Shown piece after piece: positions 52,414-61,606 of a stretch of DNA of 64,000 bases (position 1 is its first letter; each line of letters opens with the position of its first letter). The notes beneath the pieces were generated by a model, which made no database searches, was not told the origin of the DNA, and saw nothing but the letters and a program-made list of their open reading frames with translations. The stretch comes from Endomicrobium sp. (GTDB lineage Bacteria > Elusimicrobiota > Endomicrobiia > Endomicrobiales > Endomicrobiaceae), in NCBI GenBank assembly GCA_031262885.1, contig JAISGV010000003.1, positions 1 to 64,000 on the forward strand, read 5' to 3'. The translations under genes and the position numbers were made by a program.

Positions 52414-54102
52414 ATGTCATTAGTATCTAAATATGTAAAGGTTAATTATGAATCTTATGAAGATTTTTTGAAAAATTATAGAGTTCGTATTCCTACTAAT
52501 TTTAATTTTGCTTTCGATGTGATTGATAAGTTAGCAAATATTTCTCCACTAAAAAAAGCAATGATATGGTGTAATGACAGAGATGAGAAAAAATTTTTTA
52601 CATTTAATGATATAAAAATAGAGAGTAATCGAACAGCTAATTTTTTAAAATATTTAAATATACAGAAAGGCGATGCTGTAATGTTAATTCTCAAACGACG
52701 TTACGAATATTGGTTTTTCACTATTGCATTACACAAATTAGGAGCCATAGTTATCCCTACTACTCATTTATTAACTCCTAGAGAATTAAAATATAGAATA
52801 AAAATAGCAAATATAAAATCTATTATTGCAATAAATGATGATAGAATTTTAGATATAATTAATAGCGTTAGAAAAGAACCTTTGCCTATTACAATGAAGC
52901 ATTTTATATTGGTTAACGGATATTCTAATAATTGGATAAATTATACTAAAGAAATAAAAAAATTTTCTGAAACTTTTGAAAGACCTACAGGTGAAGAAGA
53001 AACAATAATAAGTGACAAATTCTTACTATATTTTACATCCGGTACTAGCGGAAATCCTAAAATGGTATGTCATGATTTTTCTTATCCTTTAGGACATATT
53101 GTAACTGCTCTTTTTTGGCAAAGATTAAATTATAAAAGTGTACACCTAACAGTTGCAGATACAGGATGGGCAAAAGCTTCTTGGGGAAAACTCTATGGCC
53201 AATGGTTATGCGGGGCATGTATTTTTGTATATGATTATGATAGGTTTAATGCTAAAAATTTAATAAAAAAAATTGAAAAGTATAAAATAACCTCATTTTG
53301 TGCTCCTCCTACTGTTTATAGATATATAATAAAAGAAAATCTATCTGAATATAATTTATCTAAACTACAATATGCTGAAACTGCGGGTGAAACCTTAAAT
53401 CGAGAAGTTTTTTACAAATTCAAGAAAATTACTGGTCTTGAAATAAAGGAAGCTTTTGGACAAACTGAATCTGTTGTTATTGCTGCAAATTTTCCATGGT
53501 TGAAAGTAAAACCAGGATCTGTAGGCAAACCATCTCCAGGCTGGAAAGTCGATATAGTAGATAAATATAATAATTCATGTGAAACTGGAGCTTATGGACG
53601 CTTAATAATTAGAACATCTATAAATAAACCAATAGGGTTATTTACGGGGTATTATAAAAATAAAAGGTTAACAACCGATGTTTGGCAAAATGGAATCTAT
53701 GATACAGGGGATATTGCTTATAAAGATGAAGATGGATATATTTGGCTTATGGGAAGATCTGATGATATTATAAAAAGTTCTGGTTATAAAATTAGCCCAT
53801 TTGAAATAGAAAACACTTTAATGGAACATCCTTGTGTATTAGAATGTGCTATAACAGGAATACCTGATAAAGAAAGAGGGTTATTAATAAAAGCTTCTAT
53901 AGTGCTTAATAAAGATTATAAAGCTAGTGTTAAATTAATGAAAAATATTCAAGAACATGTAAAAAAAAATATATCTTCATATAAATATCCAAGAATTATA
54001 GAATTTGTAAATAAACTGCCAAAAACAATAAGTGGAAAAATAAAAAGAATTGATATAAGAATAAGTAATGAATACAAAAAAAACAAAAAAGGGAAAAAAT
54101 AG
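52414..54102 (+). CDS. AMP-forming acyl-CoA synthetase (acetyl/medium-chain type)
   Basis: LLYFTSGTSGNPKMVCHD; EAFGQTESVV; YDTGDIAYKDEDGYIWLMGRSDDIIKSSGYKISPFEIE; catalytic Lys in TISGKIKR. Confidence 0.92.
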   Translation: MSLVSKYVKVNYESYEDFLKNYRVRIPTNFNFAFDVIDKLANISPLKKAMIWCNDRDEKKFFTFNDIKIESNRTANFLKYLNIQKGDAVMLILKRRYEYWFFTIALHKLGAIVIPTTHLLTPRELKYRIKIANIKSIIAINDDRILDIINSVRKEPLPITMKHFILVNGYSNNWINYTKEIKKFSETFERPTGEEETIISDKFLLYFTSGTSGNPKMVCHDFSYPLGHIVTALFWQRLNYKSVHLTVADTGWAKASWGKLYGQWLCGACIFVYDYDRFNAKNLIKKIEKYKITSFCAPPTVYRYIIKENLSEYNLSKLQYAETAGETLNREVFYKFKKITGLEIKEAFGQTESVVIAANFPWLKVKPGSVGKPSPGWKVDIVDKYNNSCETGAYGRLIIRTSINKPIGLFTGYYKNKRLTTDVWQNGIYDTGDIAYKDEDGYIWLMGRSDDIIKSSGYKISPFEIENTLMEHPCVLECAITGIPDKERGLLIKASIVLNKDYKASVKLMKNIQEHVKKNISSYKYPRIIEFVNKLPKTISGKIKRIDIRISNEYKKNKKGKK

Positions 54103-54104
54103 CA

Positions 54105-55127
54105 ATGAATAGTTTTAAAAATCATATATTAAAACTAATTAAAGGGACTTTAGGGAAAATTATCATGCCAGAAAGTTTTGATAGTAGGATTTTGAAAGCA
54201 TCTGAAATGATAGCTAAAGATAAAATAGGAACAGTTATTTTACCTGTTAAAAATATCGAAGAATTGAATAAACTAAGAATTACAGCATCAAACTTAGGCA
54301 TAAAATTAGATGATAATATAAGTGTGATTATAATGAATATAGATATTTTAGATAAAAATATGGTAGATAATTTTTTTAGAAATATGATAAAAAGAGGATT
54401 TACAATAAATGACACATTAAAACTTTTGAAAAATCCATTATATTTCTCCATGTTATATTTAAAAAGTAAAAACTGCGATACGTGTATATGTGGAGTAAAT
54501 TATAATACAGCCGAAGTTCTAAAAGCTGGTTTATATGTTATAGGAGTTTCTAAAAAAATAAAAAAAATTTCTTCGTATTTTATTATGGTTCCTCCAACTT
54601 CACATTATTTAGTTAAAGAACCTATATTATTTGCTGATTGTGCTGTTAATCCTGATCCAGATATTTTAACTTTAAAAGACATAGCATTAACTACTATTAA
54701 GAATTTTAAAAAAATTTTTCCAAATAGAAAAGCTAATGTCGCGATGCTTTCTTTTTCCAGTAAAGGAAGTTCAAATAGTAAAACTTTAACAAAAGTTATA
54801 GAAGCAACAAAACTCATTAAACAATATCTAATAGAAAATAATGAAAGTGATATAAGCGTTGATGGTGAATTACAATTTGATACAGCTGTCGTACCTAGTA
54901 TAGGTAAAATAAAAGCTCCTAATTCCAAAGTAGCAGGAAAAGCCAATATTTTTATTTTTCCAGATTTAAATTCAGGAAACATTGGTTATAAAATAGCAGA
55001 AAGATACGGAAACTTTAAAGCATTCGGCCCTATAGTACAAGGTTTTTCTTTACCAGTTAGTGATTTAAGTAGAGGCTCCTGCGTAAATGATATATATATG
55101 ACTAGCGCCATTAACTTAATAAAATGA
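54105..55127 (+). CDS. pta: Phosphate acetyltransferase
   Basis: IIMPESFDSRILKAS; FADCAVNPDPD; VDGELQFDTAVVPSIGKIKAPNSKVAGKANIFIFPDLNSGNIGYKIAER. Confidence 0.93.
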   Translation: MNSFKNHILKLIKGTLGKIIMPESFDSRILKASEMIAKDKIGTVILPVKNIEELNKLRITASNLGIKLDDNISVIIMNIDILDKNMVDNFFRNMIKRGFTINDTLKLLKNPLYFSMLYLKSKNCDTCICGVNYNTAEVLKAGLYVIGVSKKIKKISSYFIMVPPTSHYLVKEPILFADCAVNPDPDILTLKDIALTTIKNFKKIFPNRKANVAMLSFSSKGSSNSKTLTKVIEATKLIKQYLIENNESDISVDGELQFDTAVVPSIGKIKAPNSKVAGKANIFIFPDLNSGNIGYKIAERYGNFKAFGPIVQGFSLPVSDLSRGSCVNDIYMTSAINLIK

Positions 55128-55147
55128 TTAATATATTTTAAGTTTAA

Positions 55148-56215
55148 TTAAGAAATTTTTTCTATCATTTTAATCGCAAGTTTAATAGTGGAATTTACAT
55201 CTTTAATACTAAAAACAGCCGTTGGAGAATGGAGATACCTTGTAGGTATACTTAATACAATTGTAGGAATTCCTACATTACTAGTATATATTAAAGCTCC
55301 ATCAGTTACTCCTCCATCGAATAAATCTATTTGATAATCTATCTTATTTTTTTCAGCGACATCAAACATTAAATTACGCATTTTTTTTGGTATTATCGTA
55401 CCTCTACCTGCAGCTTCCATAATAGTTATAGCTACTCCCTTACCAAGCTTAATAGAAGAAACCTTAGCTTCTATGCCAGGAATATCTCCTGATATAGTAG
55501 TATCTATAATAATTGCGAAATCTGGATTTATCCTAAATGCTAAAGTTTTTCCACCTTTTAATCCTACTTCTTCTTGAGAAGACGCACATACGTAAATATC
55601 AGTATTTAAATTTTTATTTAAAGCTAATTCTTCTAAAATTTTTATTAAAATGTAACAACCTATTCTGTTATCAACAGATTTCCCATAATATAAATCCGTA
55701 TTTAAAATACCTGCATTTGATTTAAATATTATAGGATCTCCTATATTTATAATTTTTAATACCTCATTTTTAGAATTAATACCTATATCTATAAACATAT
55801 CCTCATATTTAACTGATTTCTTACTATCACTTTCATTCATCATGTGAGGAGATTTTGTTCCAATTATACCTGTAATATGTTTATTATCCCTATTTATTAT
55901 TTCAACTAATTGCCCTGGTAAAACAGAATCATTTATTCCACCTATTTTAATAAAATATATGAATCCATCTTCACTTATATGTTTTACAAGCATTCCAACT
56001 TCATCCATATGAGCAACAAGCATTATCTTTTTTCTTTTGATTTCTTCTTTGCAAGAAGAATTATTAATGCTAACTCTTCCAATAACATTTCCTAAATTAT
56101 CCGTTTCTGTATTATCACAAAATTTAGAAAAAGATTCTATTATAATTTTAGAAATATTTTCCTCATTACCAGAAACACCATCACATAAAAGAAGTTTATT
56201 TAATAATTTATCCAT
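55148..56215 (-). CDS. M42 family metallopeptidase (glutamyl aminopeptidase-like)
   Basis: LLCDGVSGNEENI; MLVAHMDEVGMLVKHI; SSQEEVGLKGGKT; PTRYLHSPTAVF; AAAGGAGA SD upstream. Confidence 0.93.
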   Translation of the reverse strand: MDKLLNKLLLCDGVSGNEENISKIIIESFSKFCDNTETDNLGNVIGRVSINNSSCKEEIKRKKIMLVAHMDEVGMLVKHISEDGFIYFIKIGGINDSVLPGQLVEIINRDNKHITGIIGTKSPHMMNESDSKKSVKYEDMFIDIGINSKNEVLKIINIGDPIIFKSNAGILNTDLYYGKSVDNRIGCYILIKILEELALNKNLNTDIYVCASSQEEVGLKGGKTLAFRINPDFAIIIDTTISGDIPGIEAKVSSIKLGKGVAITIMEAAGRGTIIPKKMRNLMFDVAEKNKIDYQIDLFDGGVTDGALIYTSNVGIPTIVLSIPTRYLHSPTAVFSIKDVNSTIKLAIKMIEKIS

Positions 56216-56229
56216 TTATCATTATCTCC

Positions 56230-56332
56230 TTTGCAATCCACAATATATTACAGTCCTAACATATTGACATGACTAACTGCTAAATTCTACAATAATATGA
56301 TAAATAATTCTATTATTAGTGTTGATTGCAAA
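56230..56332. repeat. Inverted copies of a 9-bp motif flanking the M42/gltB1 divergent promoter region
   Basis: TTTGCAATC (56230-56238) and GATTGCAAA (56324-56332), exact reverse complements. Confidence 0.6.
56264..56293 (+). promoter_or_regulatory. Sigma-70-type promoter for the glutamate synthase/carA operon
   Basis: TTGACA (56264-56269), 18-nt spacer, TACAAT (56288-56293), in the divergent intergenic region. Confidence 0.6.
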
Positions 56333-56387
56333 CTAAGTAATTATAATTAATATACTGGTTTTCAAAAGATTTGGGAGGTAAAATTTA

Positions 56388-57485
56388 GTGATAAATAAAG
56401 AAGGAAAGGTAAAAATTCCATCAGGTTGTGCTATAACAGGAATTATTGATAAAAATGGCAATAAATTTAATGGAGAAGATATTATAAAATCTATTGCTTT
56501 AATGCATGAACGTTCTAATGGATTAGGTGGAGGATTTGCGGCTTATGGTATATATCCTGAATATAAGGACTTTTATGCTCTGCATATATTTTTTGATGAT
56601 TTTAATATTAAGATCCAAACTGAAGATTACATAAAAAAAAATTTTGATATTATAAATTCAGAGAGTATTCCAACAAAAAAAAATCCTAAGATCTATGATC
56701 CGCCTTTAATATGGCGCTATTTTCTAAATCCTAAGAAGGATAATATTGAAAAAAAAGAAATAGATGAAAAAGAATTTGTATTTAAATGTGTTATGGAAAT
56801 AAATAAAAATTTTAAAGGGGCATATATTTTTTCTAGTGGAAAAAATATGGGAGTTTTTAAGGGGGTAGGTTATCCTGAAGATATAGGTAAATTTTTCTTG
56901 CTTGATACTTACGAAGCTTATATATGGACAGCTCATGGTAGATTTCCTACCAATACTCCAGGATGGTGGGGAGGAGCACATCCATTTACTTTACTGAATT
57001 GGTCGGTAGTTCATAATGGGGAAATATCTTCTTATGATGCTAATAGAAGATTCGTAGAAATGTATGGATATATATGTACTCTTAAAACTGATACAGAAGT
57101 AATAACTTTTTTATTTGATATGCTAATTAGAAAACATAATATACCTTTAAAAAAAGCAATAAAAATAGTTGTTGCTCCATTTTGGGATGATATTGAAAAA
57201 GAAATTGATCCAAGTTTAAAAAAAGAATTGAAAAGTATACGGTCCGTTTATGCAAGTGCATTAATTAATGGTCCTTTTTCTATTATTTTGGGTTTTGAAG
57301 ATGGTATCTTAGCATTAAATGATAGAATTAAACTTCGTCCACTAGTAGTCGCTACAAAAGATGCAAAAACATATATATCTAGTGAGGAAAGTGCAATAAG
57401 AGTAATATGCAATAATCCTGATAAAGTATGGATGCCTGCAGGAGGAGAACCAATTATTGCTTTATTAAAAAAGGAATATAGATAA
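56388..57485 (+). CDS. Archaeal-type split glutamate synthase, glutamine amidotransferase (GltB1) subunit
   Basis: IPSGCAITGIIDKNGNKFNGEDI; TAHGRFPTNTPGWWGGAHPFTLLNWSVVHNGEISSYD; GTG start with GGGAGGT SD. Confidence 0.92.
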   Translation: MINKEGKVKIPSGCAITGIIDKNGNKFNGEDIIKSIALMHERSNGLGGGFAAYGIYPEYKDFYALHIFFDDFNIKIQTEDYIKKNFDIINSESIPTKKNPKIYDPPLIWRYFLNPKKDNIEKKEIDEKEFVFKCVMEINKNFKGAYIFSSGKNMGVFKGVGYPEDIGKFFLLDTYEAYIWTAHGRFPTNTPGWWGGAHPFTLLNWSVVHNGEISSYDANRRFVEMYGYICTLKTDTEVITFLFDMLIRKHNIPLKKAIKIVVAPFWDDIEKEIDPSLKKELKSIRSVYASALINGPFSIILGFEDGILALNDRIKLRPLVVATKDAKTYISSEESAIRVICNNPDKVWMPAGGEPIIALLKKEYR

Positions 57486-57486
57486 A

Positions 57487-58992
57487 ATGAGCTTGAATTT
57501 TAATACCCCTTTATTTGAAATTATTAGGGATAAAAATAAATGTATTCAATGCAAAGTTTGTGTTAGACAATGTGCTAATGAAGTACATTGGTATAGTTCG
57601 TATGAAAATATAGTAAATTCTGATAACAATAAATGTGTTAATTGTCACAGATGCGTAATTCTTTGTCCTACAAAAGCTATAACAATTAGAAAGCATAGGC
57701 TAGAGTTCAGAAATAATTCCAATTGGACTAGTAATGCAATAAAAGAAATACAAAAGCAAGCTGATACTGGTGGGGTCCTACTTTCTAGTATGGGTAATCC
57801 TAACAAACTCCCAATATATTGGGACAAGATTTTATTAAATGCCAGTCAAGTTACTAATCCATCTATAGATCCTTTACGCGAACCAATGGAAACTAAAGTG
57901 ATGATAGGAAGAAAACCTGATAAACTTAAGTTTAATAAACAAGGTGATCTTATTACTGATATGCCTCCTCAAATAGAATTAAATGTTCCTATTATGTTTT
58001 CAGCAATGAGTTATGGTTCGATTTCAAAAAATGCTCATGAAGCTTTAGCTAGGGCTGCAACAAAATTAGGAATTTGTTATAACACAGGCGAAGGTGGATT
58101 AAATAAGGATTTCTATAAATATGGTAAAAATACTATTGTTCAAGTTGCTTCTGGTAGATTTGGAGTTTACAAAGATTATTTAAATGCAGGTGTTGGAATT
58201 GAAATTAAAATAGGACAAGGTGCTAAACCTGGTATTGGTGGGCATTTACCTGGTAAAAAAGTTGGAGCAGATGTTTCAGTAACAAGGATGATACCAATAG
58301 GCTCTGATGCAATTTCTCCTGCACCTCATCATGATATATATTCTATAGAAGATTTAAGACAACTTATATTCGCGTTAAAAGAAACTACGAATTACAGTAA
58401 ACCAATTTTTGTAAAAATAGCCGCAGTACATAATGCTGCAGCAATAGCATCTGGAATAGTTAGAGCAGGAGCTGATGTTGTTGTTGTTGATGGTTTTAGA
58501 GGAGGAACAGGCGCAGCTCCAACTAGAGTTAGAGATAATGTAGGAATTCCTATAGAATTTGCATTAGCTTCTATAGATCAAAGATTAAGAGAAGAAGGAA
58601 TTAGAAATTCTGCATCTCTAGTTATATCTGGAAGTATAAGAAATAGTAGTGATATAGTAAAAGCAATAGCTTTAGGAGCTGATGCAGTTTATATAGGATC
58701 AGCAGCTCTTATAGCAATGGGGTGCCATATGTGCAGATCTTGTTCAACAGGAAAATGCAATTGGGGCATAGCTACTCAACAATACGATTTAGTTAAAAGA
58801 CTTAATCCAGATATTATGTATAAAAGGTTAGTAAATCTTATATCAGCATGGAACCACGAGATTCAAGAGATGCTGGGAGGCATGGGAATAAATGCTGTTG
58901 ATAGTCTAAGAGGGAATAAACTTATGTTAAGAGGGATAGATTTAAATGAGACTGAGTTAAGAATATTAGGTATAAAGTATGTTGGCGAATGA
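57487..58992 (+). CDS. Split glutamate synthase central/FMN-binding (GltB2) subunit with N-terminal 2x[4Fe-4S]
   Basis: CIQCKVCVRQC..CVNCHRCVILCP; MSYGSISKNAHEALARAATKLG; GGTGAAPTRVRDNVGIP. Confidence 0.94.
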   Translation: MSLNFNTPLFEIIRDKNKCIQCKVCVRQCANEVHWYSSYENIVNSDNNKCVNCHRCVILCPTKAITIRKHRLEFRNNSNWTSNAIKEIQKQADTGGVLLSSMGNPNKLPIYWDKILLNASQVTNPSIDPLREPMETKVMIGRKPDKLKFNKQGDLITDMPPQIELNVPIMFSAMSYGSISKNAHEALARAATKLGICYNTGEGGLNKDFYKYGKNTIVQVASGRFGVYKDYLNAGVGIEIKIGQGAKPGIGGHLPGKKVGADVSVTRMIPIGSDAISPAPHHDIYSIEDLRQLIFALKETTNYSKPIFVKIAAVHNAAAIASGIVRAGADVVVVDGFRGGTGAAPTRVRDNVGIPIEFALASIDQRLREEGIRNSASLVISGSIRNSSDIVKAIALGADAVYIGSAALIAMGCHMCRSCSTGKCNWGIATQQYDLVKRLNPDIMYKRLVNLISAWNHEIQEMLGGMGINAVDSLRGNKLMLRGIDLNETELRILGIKYVGE

Positions 58993-59039
58993 AGTTTAGT
59001 AGTTTTTTATCTATTAATTTATAGGGAAAATAAATATAT

Positions 59040-59504
59040 ATGAAAAAAATTTATTCATTTGAAGATAAATGTTTAGGTTGTAAATTATGTGAAGTTTATT
59101 GTAAAACTGCGAGATCAAAATCTAAAAATATAATAAAAGCTAATAAAGAAGAAAATATAGATTCAGCTATAATTGTAGAAAAAACTAATAAAGATACACA
59201 TTTTGCTTTACAATGTCGTCATTGTACCGATGCAAAATGTATTAAAGCTTGTATTTCTGGAGCTATTTTTAAAGATGAAATAGGTATAGTACGTTATGAT
59301 AAAGAAAAGTGTGTTAGTTGTCTATCATGTGTTTTAGTTTGTCCATTTGGAGCTGTAAGAAAAAGCGACTTTAATAGTACTGTTACAAAATGTGATTTAT
59401 GTTTCAGTACAGGAAAACCTTTATGTGTAAGTAATTGTCCTAATGATGCAATAAAATTTCTTGATGAAAAAGAGATTGATGATAGGATGGAGATTGTAAA
59501 ATGA
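59040..59504 (+). CDS. 4Fe-4S ferredoxin-type protein (HycB/CooF-like) of the glutamate synthase cluster
   Basis: CLGCKLCEVYC, CRHCTDAKCIKAC, CVSCLSCVLVCPFGA, CDLCFSTGKPLCVSNCP. Confidence 0.92.
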   Translation: MKKIYSFEDKCLGCKLCEVYCKTARSKSKNIIKANKEENIDSAIIVEKTNKDTHFALQCRHCTDAKCIKACISGAIFKDEIGIVRYDKEKCVSCLSCVLVCPFGAVRKSDFNSTVTKCDLCFSTGKPLCVSNCPNDAIKFLDEKEIDDRMEIVK

Positions 59505-60778
59505 AATATTTAATAATAGGGAATAGTGCTGCAGGTGTAAATGCAATTGAAGCCATAAGAAGACTTGATCAGCAAAATAATATAACAGTAATATCAGAAG
59601 AAAATTATCAGATTTATGGAAGACCATTAATTTCTTACTATTTAAGTGGAAAAATTAAATATAAAAATATGTTTAGTTATAAAGAAAAAGATTTTTATAC
59701 TAAAAAAAAAGCAAATTTATTACTTAATACTAAAGTAAATTCTATAAATACTAAAATAAAAAAAATATACACAAATGATAATTTAAGTTTAGAATATGAT
59801 AAGTTGCTTTTAGCTACAGGTAGTTTGCCATTTATACCTTGTATCAAAGGCTTAAAACAGCACATAGATAATAAAAAAGATAGTAATGTATTTACATTTT
59901 TAACTTTTGAGGATAGTTTAAGATTAAAAAATAAAATTAAAAAAACTAGCAAAGTAGTTGTATTAGGAGCAGGTTTGATAGGTTTAAAAGTAGTAGAAGG
60001 TTTATCTGGCCAAGTAGATAATATAACAGTCATAGATTTATCTGATAGGATAATGGCTTCAGTATTAAATGAGATAGAAGCGAATATGGTTAAATCTCAT
60101 ATTGAGAAATGTGGTGATAATGTTTTTTTTAAATTGAAAACAGGTATTTCTGAAGTTAGAAATGATACATTATTACTTTCTAACAATACTGTTATTGATT
60201 ACGACATATTAATTGTTTCTGTTGGAGTAAAACCTAATGTTGAGTTGGCTAAGAATGCTGGATTAAAAATTGGAAAAGGAATAATAGTCAATAATTATTT
60301 ACAAACTTCTAATAAAGATGTGTATGCTGCTGGAGATTGTATTGAATATGAAGATTTATTTTCAAATAATAAGAAACTTTATGCTTTATGGACGAATGCA
60401 ACAAGACAAGGAGAATTAGCTGGGTATAATATGTCAGGTATAAAAATGAAATACTCTCGTTATTTTGCTATAAATGCTATTTCTTTTTTTGGAATGAATT
60501 TACTTTCGGCAGGTATTACAACTGGAAAAGATATTCATAATTATATCATTGAATCTAGTATTAATACTTTTCATATGATAAGTATTTTAAATAATAAATT
60601 AGTTGGATTTGTTTTAATAAATTGTCCAAATAAAAGAGCAGGCATTTATACTACACTTATAAATGATGGAATTGATATTTCTACTTTAGATTATGATATA
60701 ACAACAATGAAAAATATAAAGTTTAGTATATATCCAAAAAAAAATAGAACAAAAAAAATGTGGCAAGGGGCTGCTTAA
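59501..60778 (+). CDS. NAD(P)/FAD-dependent oxidoreductase (nitrite reductase/NADH oxidase-like)
   Basis: YLIIGNSAAGVNAIEAIR; VVVLGAGLIGLKVVEGLSG; VYAAGDCIEYEDLF. Confidence 0.92.
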   Translation: MKYLIIGNSAAGVNAIEAIRRLDQQNNITVISEENYQIYGRPLISYYLSGKIKYKNMFSYKEKDFYTKKKANLLLNTKVNSINTKIKKIYTNDNLSLEYDKLLLATGSLPFIPCIKGLKQHIDNKKDSNVFTFLTFEDSLRLKNKIKKTSKVVVLGAGLIGLKVVEGLSGQVDNITVIDLSDRIMASVLNEIEANMVKSHIEKCGDNVFFKLKTGISEVRNDTLLLSNNTVIDYDILIVSVGVKPNVELAKNAGLKIGKGIIVNNYLQTSNKDVYAAGDCIEYEDLFSNNKKLYALWTNATRQGELAGYNMSGIKMKYSRYFAINAISFFGMNLLSAGITTGKDIHNYIIESSINTFHMISILNNKLVGFVLINCPNKRAGIYTTLINDGIDISTLDYDITTMKNIKFSIYPKKNRTKKMWQGAA

Positions 60779-60808
60779 TTTTACAAACAAAAGGGAAATT
60801 TTTAAATT

Positions 60809-61555
60809 ATGAAGATTATAGACGCTTTAGATGTGCCTTATCGTACTTTAAATAAGTTAATAGATACTGTTCTACTTAATAATAATGAGGAAAACATTAT
60901 TCTAAAAAATATTTTTGGACAGAGATATATTGGACGAGGTTTATCTTATAAAAATTCCTTAATACAGATTTATGGAACTCCTGGAAATGATATGGCTTCT
61001 TATATGAATGGAACTAAAATTGAAGTTTTTGGTAATGGGCAAGATGCGATAGGAAATACAATGAACGAAGGGACCGTAATAATACATGGAGATTGTGGAG
61101 ATACTATTGGTTATGCAATGCGAGGAGGTTCTATATATATAAAAGGTAATGTAGGGTATAGAGTAGGTATACATATGAAAGAATATAAAAATATGAAACC
61201 AGTTATAGTTATAGGAGGTAAAGCAGGAGAATTTTTAGGAGAATATATGGCAGGAGGAATTATTATAGTACTTGGTATAGATATAAGTAAGTCAGAAAAG
61301 ATAGTTGGTAAGTTTTGCGGAACAGGAATGCATGGAGGCGTTATTTACATTTATGAAAACCTCGAAGACTATAATTTCGGGAAAGAAGTAAAAAAATCTG
61401 AATTTAATGAAAAAGATGTAGAGTTATTATCCAAACATATTAAGTTTTATGAAAAAGCTTTTAGTAGAAATTTAGAATATTTAAGAATTGAAAAATTCTC
61501 AAAATATGTAGCGATTGGAAAAAATCCATATTCTAATATGTATTGTAATTATTAA
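60809..61555 (+). CDS. Split glutamate synthase C-terminal (GltB3/GXGXG) subunit
   Basis: Repeated GXGXG beta-helix pattern: GNDMASYMNGTKIEVFGNGQDAIGNTMNEGTVIIHGDCGDTIGYAMRGGSIYIKGNVGYRVG. Confidence 0.93.
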   Translation: MKIIDALDVPYRTLNKLIDTVLLNNNEENIILKNIFGQRYIGRGLSYKNSLIQIYGTPGNDMASYMNGTKIEVFGNGQDAIGNTMNEGTVIIHGDCGDTIGYAMRGGSIYIKGNVGYRVGIHMKEYKNMKPVIVIGGKAGEFLGEYMAGGIIIVLGIDISKSEKIVGKFCGTGMHGGVIYIYENLEDYNFGKEVKKSEFNEKDVELLSKHIKFYEKAFSRNLEYLRIEKFSKYVAIGKNPYSNMYCNY

Positions 61556-61606
61556 AAGAATATTAAGGTCTGTTTTTTTGTGTTTTAAAATATTGACGGA
61601 GAAATT

